Source of the DNA: Athripsodes cinereus
Lineage: Eukaryota; Arthropoda; Insecta; Trichoptera; Leptoceridae
Reading direction: 5' to 3'
Length of the DNA: 64,000 nucleotides
Assembly (NCBI GenBank): GCA_947579605.1
Contig: OX388318.1
Location: forward strand, 5,208,001-5,272,000
The translations under genes and the position numbers were made by a program. This document shows, piece after piece, positions 49,917 to 62,159 of the stretch (position 1 is the first letter of the stretch; each line of letters starts with the position of its first letter). Under the pieces are notes generated by a model. The model saw nothing but the letters and a program-made list of their open reading frames with translations. It did not search any database and was not told the origin of the DNA.

Positions 49917-50075
49917 AAAATCACTAGTCATGTCACGTCACGTCACGCATCTGAGCACCAGTAGTAGTGTGTTGTGTGTGCGTCGGAGGATAATATTATC
50001 ATAAACTGACTAGAAGTCAGAGTAAGGACCAATGCGCAGGCGCCCTCCGCGACAAGCCGCCTTGCCTTTGAAGCA
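49917..50075 (-). promoter_or_regulatory. Candidate promoter/5' UTR exon (minus), CRE-like and NRF1-like sites
   Basis: GC-rich island. On minus, TGCGCA next to GCGCC (an NRF1-like core, 50033-50043) and ATTGG lead to a run of three TGACGTGA-type half-CREs (49927-49948), then a good splice donor (GTAAGT at 49916-49911). This order is what a non-coding first exon would show. Assignment to G-alpha-o is inference. Confidence 0.35.
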
Positions 50076-50823
50076 AATATTAATAATACAAAATATACAG
50101 ACGATGGAAAAATGAATACAATTCCATAAAATATAAACTTTACACAGATCTTCGTATTCTTTACACGTGTTTTACAAATATATAAAAATCTAGATGTAAG
50201 TATTTACTTTTATGTAGGCAATACAATTCATAGCAAACTGTGAAGTAGAAATAAGCTGTTAGCTATGTATAATTGGGATACCACTTCTTGTATTTTAATC
50301 ATTAACTTTCCTATTACGAATAATGTAAAATCTAAATGGATTGATGATAACTATTTGGCACATCTGGAAGGACAATTTTGTTATACGGTGCTTGTGTTTG
50401 TAGATGTATGTAGGTAGGTAAGTATGTATTGCGAATACATTACCGTCACTGGTGGCATAGTCGATAGAGATGATAGATACGTCACACTCACTGTGTGTTA
50501 GGGAGGAACGACGCCTCGTACGACAGTTCAATTAAAAATATCTCCATCACCACTACTTACCTATTATATTACAATGACATGAAGCGCACGGGATATCGGG
50601 TGATTGATTGATAATAATATATCTTAGACGGACACCGCTGGTATCTCACAAAATGTCATATATTTTAACAAATACATAATAAGTCTCTATGAATTTCCGC
50701 GTAGTGTTAACACCACGAATATGAAAATAAGTTGTGAAGTTGAGAGAGAATGGATGTTAGGTATAGAATACACGTGCAGATCAGACGCGAAGGGAACAGC
50801 GAAATTGAATATTAAATCTATAA

Positions 50824-50930
50824 TAGTGATGTAACGAATGTCTGATTTTGGATATTCGCGAATGCGAATGCGAATGCGAATATTTGTTGCTGACATTCGC
50901 GAATGCGAATGCGAATAGCGAATATTGACT
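50824..50930. repeat. GCGAAT tandem array with TAGTGATGTAACGAAT end (left)
   Basis: Starts with TAGTGATGTAACGAAT and contains two runs of GCGAAT hexamers. The same end and arrays occur inverted at 55346-55433. Confidence 0.75.
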
Positions 50931-51039
50931 TGCTTAAATTTCTACAATATTTCTCAAACATTAAAATTTCTACCCCCCCGTCGCCGAAATTTCAAAGTGG
51001 TATAGGAATTTGAAATATTTCAAAACTCCTCGGTTTTCT

Positions 51040-51506
51040 TAAAGAATATTTTCTTGCAGTAAGACCTAAAGACGGAGTTTTAATAGCACATGGTAGACAG
51101 ACTAGATCAGTGGCTAACAAACTGTTGCGCATTAACAAATTTTACAATGACTATGGACGTAGGACCGACAATGTGTTGCTGCCCAAGGTTTGGAACCCCA
51201 TGCCTGCCTGTTTGAAGCAATGCGAATCCATCGAGGAGTTCAAAAAGAAGGTTAAAGGATACATATTACACAAAAATCCTCGATGGTTGATCTAAGGGCT
51301 GGGCACGGGTTGTTCTGGACTTTGCGGGACGGACAGAATTTATTATAGGTATAACATAATATGTACAATATTTACTTTTTGATCGTTTAATTTTATTATT
51401 GTTATGTAAGATAGTTAAGATCACAGCCCAAAATCCCCATAAGGGATTAGGCAAAATAATATAGACTTTGTAAACATATTTTTTATTAATAAAAGTTAAA
51501 AAAAGT
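51040..51506 (+). mobile_element. LINE 3' fragment (plus), RT C-terminal tail
   Basis: Open frame to TAA at 51293-51295: SVANKLLRINKFYND, NVLLPKVWNPMPACLK, SIEEFKKKVKGYIL and NPRWLI, the usual C-terminus of Jockey/CR1-type ORF2. A 3' UTR and an AATAAAAGTTAAAAAAAG-type tail follow. It lies head-to-head with the minus LINE to its right. Confidence 0.7.
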
Positions 51507-51544
51507 ACCTTTTTCCACAATGTACTGGGTAAGTATCCGAATTA

Positions 51545-54500
51545 CTGATTTATTTATTTATTCATTTGTATGGCACACAACAGATGAAAGACATATAAAT
51601 ATAAGCATGTAAGTGCAAAAACATTCCAATAGTCTTACATCCAAACAGTGCACACTTCAGCAATAACACACAAAACACTTATAGAAAATCTTACACACAA
51701 TACATTCATTCACAATACACCCACTCACCCAATTTCACACACATAATACATTCATTCGCACAAACACATTCACACTTCCCAAATGTATGCAATAACAATA
51801 CAAAAAAAAGTCTAAAAATAAGAAAAATCAAAAATTTAAAAAACAGACTAAAAATAAATACTATCCCAAACACTTCACATTTTATCAAACATATATTTTA
51901 TTTTTATTTTTTTCATCTTATTCTACTCTCTTTTCTCACAAACCTGACGTAATTGGCTCTTTAAAAAGGGAATTGGGAAAGGGGGAGGGGGTATTTAGTT
52001 CACCTCCGAGACAGGCCCAGGACCAAAAACGTGACGACCGATAAGTTGCTTAAATCCATGGTTCGATGTACCAGCCATATCGCACTGTGAAAAGTTCTTA
52101 TTGTAAGTATCGCACATTCTATAAACAAGGTTTCTTGAGCCTGCAATAGTTTTTGTTTTTTAATGTAGAACGGAAAACAAGATCTTGTTAAAGTAGGCAT
52201 TCTAAAATAAATCCTATCTTAAATATTAGGCACATCGTATTCGGACAAGCATATTTTTCTCAGGTTGTATGCATCCAGCAAAACTCTTCTTAATTCCAAT
52301 TTAGGCAAATCTTTAATAATCACAGGATAATGCAATCTCTTCCTAATCAAACGAATGAATTAAGACTGAGTTCTCTCAACTTGATCGACATATTTCTTAA
52401 AATGTGGATTCCATACGGAGGAACAGTACTCCAGCTTGGAGCGAATCAACGATAAGTACAAGTACAAATACGATTCATATAACCTAAATGACTTTGTAGA
52501 TTTCAGAATAAATCCCAGTATTTTATTGCTCATCCCGTGGAGCACCCAGTAAAGAATTGGTCTCCCACTCTTCTGCGTAAGTTTTCGAGTGTCCTGTAAA
52601 AGGCAGGTGTTCGAAAAAATTAAGACATTTTACATCTTAAATTAAGCGATGAGGTTTGCCACCCATCCTGAATGTCTTGATTTTATATTGGCACGAGGAA
52701 GACAGTTTGCATGTTTCTTACATGCAGCTGATCTGCTGGCTACCCCAGTTGTGGGATATGCCGTGATGGTATAGTATAGTAGCATAGTATAGTATTTTAT
52801 TGCTCTCTTTGATAATTTTGTTCACGTGATCATCAAAGTGAAGCTCAGAATCAAACACCACACCTAAATCTCTAATCTTATTTACTTCTTTTAAATCATG
52901 ATTATGGATATTGTAAGTATATCGAATTTTGTTTCTATTTTTGATAAAAGAGATCAGATTACACTTCTCCAGATTCAAGTGCCAGTTATTTCTGTTACAG
53001 TACTCGTGTAGTCTTCCCAAGTCTTCGTTGAGCATTTCACAGTCAGACAATGATTGAATTTGATGGTATATTTTTAGTCGTCCGCAAATAATATGAGCTC
53101 TGAGTGTTTAAAGCACTGTTTTATGTCGTTTATCAATATTGTGAAACGTAAAGGACCCAAAACAGACCCCTGAGGGACACTAAATGAATCACTGACACTC
53201 CAAGATGAGTAACTGTTAAGTTTAACTGTCATCAATCTATCAGAAATATATGAGTCAATCCACCTTAGAAGATTCCCATGAATTCCATGAAATTCTAACT
53301 TCTTAATCAATAGTCGATGATCTGCTTTTTTAAATGCCTTTTGAAATTCGGTATAAGTAAATGGATTCCACTTGTATACGATTGTTCAAAGCTGAGAAAA
53401 GAAAATCAGTGTATGAAATCAGATTTGTTACTGTCGATCTTCCACTCGTGAACCCATGCTGCTCTACAAGAAGATACGGCTTCAGGAAAAAGTCATCTTT
53501 TCACGAACAATACCCTCAAATATTTTTGAAATAGGCGACAGAATTGAAATTGGTCTGTAGTTACGAACGCCCGATTTGCTGCCAGATTTATGCAAAGGAG
53601 TAATACTAGCCATCTTCCATTTGCATGGAAAGCACCCTTCTTGTAAACTCTTAATCAATATCAGATACAATGGCTTGGTTAAATGACTTGCACATCTCTT
53701 TAATATAATTGGTGCTATACCATCAGGGCCAACTCCTTTTGTCTCATCTATACCTAATAAACGCTTATAAATATCAGATTTCAAGATGTTAACTGTGGAT
53801 AAACATGAGTTAGTTAAATATTTTCCGATTCTTCAGTATTAGAATCATGTAAATTATTCAGTGAAAATACAGAACCAAAAAACGACGAAAACAAGTTCGC
53901 AACTCCCTTTGGATCGCTCAAAGTCTGGTCACCCATTACCCTTGGATAGCCTCTAGATTCTTTAAGGAAATTCACGAACAAAAAGAAAAACTTGACATTG
54001 CCCTTAAGTGACTTCTCAGTGGTATTAACAAAAAAACCTATAATCGTGATTCTGCGACAACTTAAACTGAGCTCTTAGTTGAGAAAATAAATTGTAGTCA
54101 GAATCATTACGGTACGTCTCCCACTTATGCCAAGCCTTGGACTTTCTCTTAAACAACAACACAGTTTTATTAGAGGGACACCCTCTTCATAGGTGTATGC
54201 TTCTCAATCATCAGAAAACATAACCATAAAACGATTCAACCATCTCATTCACCAGTCCGTTTCCCAAAACGCTGACCCAATCAACACTTTGTAGTTCGAA
54301 GTTTATTTCCGAAAAGTTTGACTTAAAGTAGGTAATTCAATTTCTGGATCATATTATTTCGAGACAAATCCTCAGCAATTTCAAACTCATAATCTATCAA
54401 CAGTGAAGGATGGTGTGAATCCTCACCAACCAGTGGAGAGTCACATCTGGTAACAGAACACGGAATAGTTGAAAGAACTAAATCTAAGATAACTTGATTG

Positions 54501-55125
54501 CTGTTATAAATTCCGTTATACTGAAACATATTGAGAAAAGATATAGATTCTATCAAATACTGCGCAACATGACCCGAATAAGAATACGGAACAAAGATTG
54601 ACTCAATATCAGGGTCATTTATCCATTGGATTGTTGGGATATTGAAATCTCCAATAAGACAAATGTCCGTTTTGTTGTTATAGCTGATTAAACGTTCAGA
54701 TATACTTTTAAAAAAGATGTTTTAAGTATCCAAGGATGTGGAAGGCGGTATATATACTACACCCAGTAGCAATGAGCATTTTTCCATGGAACTATGTGTT
54801 GCCGATGAAAAACGAATACCTACTGGTAAAAATAATTTCACCAATATCATCCCAAACAAGAATGGGAGAACATCTTAGTGTCCGAATCACAGCAATTAAG
54901 ACCCCACCTCCATCACTTTTAACACTCAACATGAAATCCCTATCCTTTCGGTAAACTGTACATTCGTTTTGAAAATGTTCGCTATCAAATATGCCACAAT
55001 TTAGCCAAGTTTCCGTCAGAACAATTATATCATAATTATTTGCAAATAAGTTTGCTCTAAATTCCTCGATCTTAGACATCAATCCCCGACAATTCTGATA
55101 GAATACTTTAATGTGGTTCACCTTG
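51545..55125 (-). mobile_element. Decayed Jockey-like LINE, EN and RT remnants (minus)
   Basis: On minus, successive frames give HIKVFYQNCRGLMSKIEEFR and IIVLTETWLN (endonuclease, 55121 leftwards), then the EN 3' part (54556-54323), KSGSKSGVRNYRPISILSPI (RT, 53784-53482), VPQGSVLGPL and LILFADD (53310-53074), LNLEKCNLISF (53050-52718) and RSKLEYCSSVWNPHFKKYV (52545-52360). Frameshifts separate them, so it is a pseudogene. An AAAT-rich tail occurs near 51545-51565. It is interrupted by R copy 8. Confidence 0.88.
52517..52805 (+). mobile_element. R-family SINE-like element, copy 8, with 15-bp TSD
   Basis: Element 52532-52790 is flanked by perfect copies of AGTATTTTATTGCTC (52517-52531 and 52791-52805). 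Removing it and one repeat restores the LINE frame across KIIKESNKILGFILK. This is the clearest full-length R copy (about 259 bp): CTCCCACTC start, TTTTCGAGTGTCCTGTAAAAG, ATCCTGAATGTCTTG core and a GATATGCCGTGATGGTATAG tail. A defined TSD and simple-repeat tail with no coding capacity fit a SINE. Confidence 0.92.
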
Positions 55126-55345
55126 TAGTATGATATAAATATTCCCTAAATAGTATATAAAATTATTGTAGGGGCCTATACTCATACCTCATAGCAGTTG
55201 TACAATGCTTAAAGCAAGCATATAAATTAAATCTCCACAAATGCATACTTCTCCCAATAATAATAACATTATCAAGCAAACGAAAACATGAAACAATACA
55301 ACAAATGCTGCCAACATAATATTCGCAAAACATTCGCATATTTTT

Positions 55346-55433
55346 TTGCGAATGCGAATGCGAATGCGAATACTTTGAAATACGCGAATATTCGCGAATG
55401 CGAATGCGAATGCGAATATTCGTTACATCACTA
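55346..55433. repeat. GCGAAT tandem array (right, inverted partner)
   Basis: Three GCGAAT runs, then ATTCGTTACATCACTA at the outer edge, the reverse complement (16 of 16) of the left end at 50824-50839. Confidence 0.75.
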
Positions 55434-56159
55434 ATGTACATAGATATAAGTAATGTGTCGGCAGGTAAATTATTGTTACGTGGTGTAGTTTTACACCTGT
55501 TATTTTATTATATTATTATTTTTGACAGCTTAGTCAACCTTTGCGTTATCAATTAGACCGTAGCGGATTGTTTGATCGCATGTAATAATAATATAACGAG
55601 TTTATGGATGTGTAGGTATATTAAATAATATTGTGATTAAACAATCAAATGACAATTATTAGAGTATTTCTATATGAGACCAGAGACACACAACCACATT
55701 GTTTACTGGTCAATAATCAGTGGGTACAAGTAGGTATATCAGTGGTCTCCAACCTTATCTCCGAGGACCTGTCAACGTTCGATAATTTTACCGCAGCCCG
55801 CTGAAGGGGAGATGTTGATGGTTTACCTGAGTATTTTTATTTTAGGTCCCAGATTTCCATAATTTAATGTTTCTCCACTCAAACTTCTTAGGAATTTGAA
55901 ATGTTCAATATTCTCCATAAAAAAGATGAATATAAAAGATTACTTGTCTTTACAGTCCTGAAAGCTTAAGATTCATAAAACTATTTTAATTATTAATATA
56001 CTCGACACTCGCCATATAAAACTAAAAGTTAGTGGAAATTGCTTTTCAATTCAATAAAGTTTATGTATAATATATTCATTAGTTGGGCACACGGTATGTA
56101 CACCTGTGAGCAGACTGATGTCGTAGGATCTATGCAGAGTCAAAGAGCAATTTTCAACA

Positions 56160-56760
56160 CATGAATTTATTTCAGTTGCTGGCAATAAGGTAAATGGTGC
56201 AATCCGACCAATAATTGCAAATAGAAACATATCCACCACAGCTAAAAGGTTGGTGCACTCTGCTATCTTAGTGCCAACACTTATGTATGCAAGTGAGACG
56301 TGGACATGGTTAAAGAAGGATGAAAGTGGCATAAATGCAGTGGAAATGAGATCGTTGAGAAGGATGTGTGGTAAAAGTCTGAGAGATCGTGTGCGTAACA
56401 GTGATATACGAAAGGAATGTGGAATGAAAGTTGGTGTAATAACAATTATGAATGTAAATAAGTTAAGATGGTTTGGGCACGTGGAAAGAATGAATGAGGA
56501 CAGAATGACTAAGAAGATATGTATATTTGGCTGAGAGGAATGGTGCTCGGAGACGTGGACGTCCGAGGATTAAATGGCAAGATCATTTAAATCAAATCCT
56601 ACAGGACGGTCACGTGTTGAGCACGTTGAACAGGAGAGCATGCATGAGGAATTGTATGACAGTGACGGAAGCGAAAGATGTATGCAAGGATAGAAGGAAG
56701 TGGCGCTCGATCCTTTCTGCCTACCCCGCGAGGGAAGCGGCGTGATGGTATGTATGTATG
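56160..56760 (+). mobile_element. LINE 3' fragment, best copy of the NAVEMRSLR family
   Basis: Frame 56250-56534 gives MYASETWTWLKKDESG, INAVEMRSLRRMCG and LRWFGHVERMNEDRMTKK; after a frameshift, 56527-56745 gives RRRGRPRIKWQDHLNQIL, STLNRRACMRNCMTV and RRKWRSILSAYPAREA. It ends GCGGCGTGATGGTATG plus a (GTAT)n tail. The frameshift and 5' truncation make it inactive. Confidence 0.88.
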
Positions 56761-56776
56761 TATGTAATTTATTTCA

Positions 56777-56850
56777 GCCAATCAAGAGGCCGCGATTCAA
56801 ACTCAGTTGGTGTAATTTGCTTATACACCACTCGGATATGTCCAACGATC
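56777..56850 (-). repeat. tRNA-like SINE head
   Basis: On minus: ATCCGAGTGGTGTATAAGC (A-box-like), then CTGAGTTTGAATC (B-box-like). No complete cloverleaf. Confidence 0.4.
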
Positions 56851-56969
56851 GATTATTCATCTCCATCAAATAATGGACCCACTCAATATATGTAGGTACA
56901 ACGTACATGTAGATAATTGATAAAATGTGATAATTAAATAGATACACTCACACTTAAATAGATGATGTA

Positions 56970-57084
56970 ACATTTTTATATGAGTATTAACTTGTTCCGG
57001 GCTATGAGGCCGTGGTCTGGTCCGGAACAAATTAATACTTATAACACAGGCCGTGAAAGTTTAAGATCTTACATTTTTATATGA
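56970..57084. repeat. Small hairpin insertion with 14-bp direct repeats
   Basis: ACATTTTTATATGA at 56970-56983 and 57071-57084 flanks an 87-bp segment that begins with 18-bp inverted arms (AGTATTAACTTGTTCCGG, 56983-57000; partner 57022-57039; one mismatch). Confidence 0.55.
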
Positions 57085-57089
57085 CTTTA

Positions 57090-58890
57090 TAGTTTATACT
57101 ATTCATTTTATCCATATCACAGAACGAATACCTACAGCAATTTTAAGTCCTAAATTATATTAATATAGAAACAAATTATTCAAGGTATAAATTAAAAAAA
57201 AAGGTATAAAACATGCATTGATCACAATTAATCCGTGACAGATATCAATGTCCCTTTAATGTGGATAAGACATTTCCTCTGACATTATAAACAAAGTTTC
57301 AAGTATTTACTTCCTCGATACAATTCTCCACACTTTTGTATAATTATTATTTATGATCAACTTCAAGGTTTGTGGATAAATTAATCATGGATATATTTAT
57401 ACACGTATTTGAATTGTCATATTACTAAAAAGTGAATTCATATTATGCACATCTAAAAGTGCAGAAGATTAGAACCAGTTATTTTATACGTAATTTTATG
57501 CAGAAACCAAATCAAGGTTTGCAATGAAAATTTTAAACTGGATTTATTGCTACACGAAAAGACGAGATACAACTATTAATTAGTAAGAAGCCAACTATTT
57601 TAGACGAGAAAAATTACACAGATAAATATAAAATGACAACTATTATTTTTATAGTCGTAGGTAAATTGGCGCTTTTCATCTCTGTGGAAATTGAAAGTGT
57701 CCATCCAATACCCAAGTTACTAAGGGACAATAATATTATTACAAAAATAGTAGTCATTGATTACTACTAGTCACTCTTGCGAGTGTGAAGACAATCGGCA
57801 CGTATTCACGCACCTTTATGATAAACATTAACAACATGGTGTTGTATTGGGTAAATGATCGTAAAATTATTATCATCCTATTGAGGTAGGTACCTACAGT
57901 TACAATAACGTAACGAATGTTTAATGGAAATATACATAATAATAAAAACTATTTGATCTAGTGTATTAACATATAGATAAGCAAATAATTTCTTATATAG
58001 CATGTGACATAAAGGTCATTATTTAAATTAACAAAACAAAAAAAAAACAAGAAAATAAGACGAGTCTGGAAATATCGATTGGTAACAACCTTTTAATTAA
58101 GTTTATCACTTACAAAATTTTGCAGATCTATGATTGATCTTGGACAGGTAGATAGTTTTCAAGTTTTCATAATTATCTGATAGAAAGCTTAGTAACACCT
58201 TGCAGATATAACAAAATATATAAATATTACAGGTAATACATTCAAGAAATAATCTGAAACCATAAAAAACAGGATACTCCTAACGTCGTGGGTATTTTAT
58301 AGTTTACCTAATTATTATGCTTGATTAGGTTCTATGGTAAATATAATGTTCGATGAAATTACTATTACATAATAAAAATATCTACATATATATGAATGTA
58401 CAGAGTCCATTTTGTATATGGCTAGGTAAAGTTTTGAGTAACTAATATCAGATTTTAGATTAAATCTATTAAATAGGTATAGATAAATCTGGTTTAATTA
58501 TAAATATAAACATATCCCTAAACACCACCATGGTAGACAATACGCTTAGTATGTATGTCATTTGTGAATACATTTTAGGGCGTTTCAGAAAAAAGCTTGC
58601 AAGTTGAACTTGAAAAAACTTTGTCTATCTGTTAAAGTACACGTAAAGTTTATTTTTAAATGATGTCTGAATATGAGTAGAGTCGTTATTTTTAAAACCG
58701 TTAAGAGTATTTTGAGTTCGCCAATGTCATTTGTTTGCTCTTCGAACTATTTCTACAGTAAAGGACATGTTTGCTTTTAATTCGTTTTTTTTTTACTAAT
58801 TTAGACATATCTACAGGATTATTGCACTGACAATGTAATAAACACGCAGGTTCTAACAGGTACATTATTTTAATGGTACCTAGCGCCCAC
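57090..58890. other. AT-rich presumed intron, nothing recognised
   Basis: No domain-bearing frame and no clear repeat apart from one TAGGTACCTA (57897). Confidence 0.4.
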
Positions 58891-58892
58891 CG

Positions 58893-59345
58893 CAGTAATG
58901 ATATGGGAACAGGAAACTATCTCCGAAGAATGGAATGTAGAAATCGCTGTATCTATACACAAAAAAGGGTGCAAAGCAGAATGCACACATAACAGAGGTA
59001 TTGCTTTGCTACCAACTTGTTTTTTTTGTCTTATATTTTGTTACTGCGAATTAGACAACAGAAGACTGCCTAGGAGTTTACCAGAGTAACTTCAGGGGAG
59101 GGAGAATATAGAGGGATAGATAAAATTTTCCCCCTCCGACAAAAGTTTGAGAAAAGATGGAAGTTCTCCAAACAGGTCCTAAATTTGTTCACAGACTTTC
59201 GACAAGCATATGACAGTGTGAACCAACTAAGTCTAAAAAATACAATGCTGCTCTTTGGTATTCCAAAAAAATAAGTAAAGACTTACAGAAATGTGTATAA
59301 AGGGCTCAAGAGCAGCACTCAATGTGTACATTAAAAAAAATTGGT
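58893..59345 (+). mobile_element. Decayed LINE RT fragment
   Basis: Broken frames: EEWNVEIAVSIHKKGCKAEC and RGIALLPT (RT finger region, as in W...IV.PIHKKGD...C.NYRGI.LL), then LFTDFRQAYDSVN (RT palm, FDS replaced) and LLFGIPKK. Several stops and frameshifts. Confidence 0.7.
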
Positions 59346-59690
59346 GCAAAAAGGGAACGGTAGGTACCTACACATAATCAATTTGTCACCGACTTCTCTT
59401 AAAAAATAATATATCATTTAACTTGTAATAATATATACGTATCTATAACTGGTTTTACTGTGGCTGGATTATCAGTATGTGTAATGCAATTATATGCTTG
59501 TTTATAACATTTTTGCGGTCAAATTTCTTTACTTATCTACCTACCTAAATATTAATTAATTGGTAAACGGTTAGAAGTGTGGGCAAATTCTAAACGCTAT
59601 TTGATTTTAGTATGATAATATAATACGCGAATAAAGCGAATACAATACATTGCGTAAGTAGGAGAATAACATAGCACAACATAACATACA

Positions 59691-59916
59691 TAGACAATTC
59701 ACACAGATCGAGCTAGTCCCAAATAAAGATTAATCTTGTATTATGGGTACTAAAGCGACGATACACACATACAATGCACTATACACACATGTATATTTAA
59801 CACACAGACCCAGGACAATTTGAAAAAGGTCATTCTTCACTTTGCCCTGGCCGGGAATCGAACCCGGGACCTCGTGACTCAAAGGCAAGAGTGTTACCTC
59901 CACGCCACACCGGCCG
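59691..59916 (-). mobile_element. tRNA-derived SINE, lepidopteran-looking, nearly full length
   Basis: On minus it begins GGCCGGTGTGGCGTGGAGG (A-box region) and carries a perfect B-box GGTTCGATTCC inside CCCGGG...CCCGG. The body ends TTTGGGACTAGCTCGATC and TGTGTGAATTGTC. The head is tRNA-like but lacks a normal acceptor stem. Confidence 0.85.
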
Positions 59917-59919
59917 TAT

Positions 59920-62014
59920 AGAAGTTAAATAATTATTGAAAATAGAAGTTATACATATTACTTTTACCTATATTATAAATCAATACCTTTATCTGTAGAT
60001 CTGTAAATGCAAATCCCATTTATATCAGCAATAAGCAAACGTGTAAACTAAAACATTTTATCGGACATAACAATAGAATAAAATTAAGATTCTTAGCATT
60101 ATATTTCTTGGTAGGTACTTATATCAATGGAATTGGGTGTTTCAGCAATATCGGATATTTAGATATGAACATGAACATGCTCATTGAGATTCTAGCAATA
60201 GATTTATTAATACGATTACAAATGATACGCACACATACAAAAAATATATCACACGGCACTGAAATGCCACGAGTACCAATGCAATCAAATGTAATAAATG
60301 CAGGTGCGTAGGTACCTACAATGAATATTTACAAATTTTCGTATAAAATAAGATATATCAACACAGAGACTTTAATGTTAATCTGTTGGCACATCAACAG
60401 TCTACATGCGAATAATTGTATAATTTTCTATTACAGATAGCTACTTGTAATCGTATTAGTTACGTAGGTACGACGCGAGTCTTTAGAAGCTTACTAAAAT
60501 ATAAACATTGTTACCACCAAAACCTAAAAATATATCTTTCACAACAATAGTACCTATTGACAATGAAGTTATTGAATTTATTTAAATCTACCTCTTCATA
60601 ACATAACTTAGTGTTGGGCAAATGTTTAAGCTCAAGTGATGTTCATTATAAGATAGATACAATGCAAAATATTATCAGCAGCAGTCGATAATAATATAAT
60701 ATTGATTTAGCGAATTAACGTCAGGTGTTGAAGTTACACATATGTATCTCTACTGACACATTATTATAATGATTGGAATACATTAGTACCTAATATAACT
60801 TATATTACCTGCCTATTCCTATTACTTGGCCACTTTACTAAAAGGCTTCCATGAAAAGAATTACTAACACGCGAGAGGACATTATAAGGCGGATTGAATG
60901 GCCGTGAGATTCGCTAATCAAAATTTATCACATTTTAGGTATGTATTTTGAATATTATGTATTAACGTTCTCGAAAATACCGGTACTTATACTCGGTATA
61001 ATTTCTCTTAGCTAAACATTTACATGAATATTCACATAGACACCACGTTGTAAGGGATCGTTTAACAAATTTACTGATTCTAATCAAACTCTTAAAAGGT
61101 GGAAATATAAGAAAATAAGACAACATTCCAATATAGGTAGGTATCATAGCCAAAATATAATTAATTTATTGTAAATTTAAATTAACAAACAGTATTAAAA
61201 TTGTATGTACATAAACTGAATACTGTATTTTGCATTACACTATCGCACACGCACTTAACAAGTTGGCCAACAGACATTAGACACGTAACTGATATACCTA
61301 TTATATTTTTACACAGTGTTATTATAATAATGCTAACGCAATTATGGGATTATCATCGGTATGCAAGTTCGCAATAACTGCGAAAAAATATATTTTTTAT
61401 TTATTCTTATGTTATACATTTTATTATAAGCAAAGAATAAAATAACTTAGATAAACCAACACATCGTATAACATTATAATACATAAATGTATTATTTTAC
61501 AGAATATATTAAAAGAAAAGATAGATTCGTATTTGCGAAATGCAGAATGAGAACGATTTATTGCCGTAAACGATATATTTTCACAATACATGGTATAATA
61601 AATATATAGAAAAAAAATCTGTTTAGATACATATTATTTTGTAAGCAAGGATGGAGGTGTGTTAGTTTAAGCCATGTTTTAATTATATGCGAACATAGTC
61701 ACCTTGATTCTCACTAAATAAAAATAAATTAATTTGGTGAAGTTTCACAAACAACTATAATTAATAGACAAGATATTAAGTTTAATACAATACACATTAT
61801 AATATTATAAAATACTGTATTCTCAACAGTGAATTATGATTAGAGTATTGCTTAAAATAAAACCAGTTTAACATTTTGTATCATTGAAAAATTGCAACAC
61901 TTAGAACTTAGTATACGATCGACGAAAAGGCTGTATAATTATTTACATAAATATTAATGTATGTACACCGTTAAAATACGTATAATAAAAAACTGGTCTT
62001 TAACTATATAATAT
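59920..62014. other. AT-rich presumed intron, nothing recognised
   Basis: No exon or repeat identified apart from one TAGGTACCTA (60309). The 67-codon plus frame at 60108-60311 is unsupported. Confidence 0.4.
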
Positions 62015-62159
62015 TCACTCGTAATTATGAAGATCTTCTGTGAAGTGATCTAATTTGTAACATCCGTCGGCATTCAAAACTACAAAATCCAATCCAGGGG
62101 ATGAAAAGTTTTGAACTTGTAAAATTCCGTACTCAACTGATTTCGACAAAAAATCGAAC
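62015..62159 (-). CDS. Candidate terminal exon of an unidentified gene (minus)
   Basis: A splice acceptor (ATATTTCAG, minus) at 62160 is followed by an open frame of 47 codons to TGA 62017-62015: FDFLSKSVEYGILQVQNF, SSPGLDFVVLNADGCYKLDH, FTEDLHNYE. An in-frame stop lies just upstream of the acceptor, and base composition is richer in G+C than the surroundings. Together these suggest a real last exon (entry phase 1 base). I do not recognise the protein. Upstream exons would lie beyond the right edge or were missed. It is not a G-alpha-o sequence. Confidence 0.45.

Noticed and set aside
59850..59916. Functional tRNA gene
   Set aside because: A and B boxes are present, but there is no proper acceptor stem and the body continues into a SINE.
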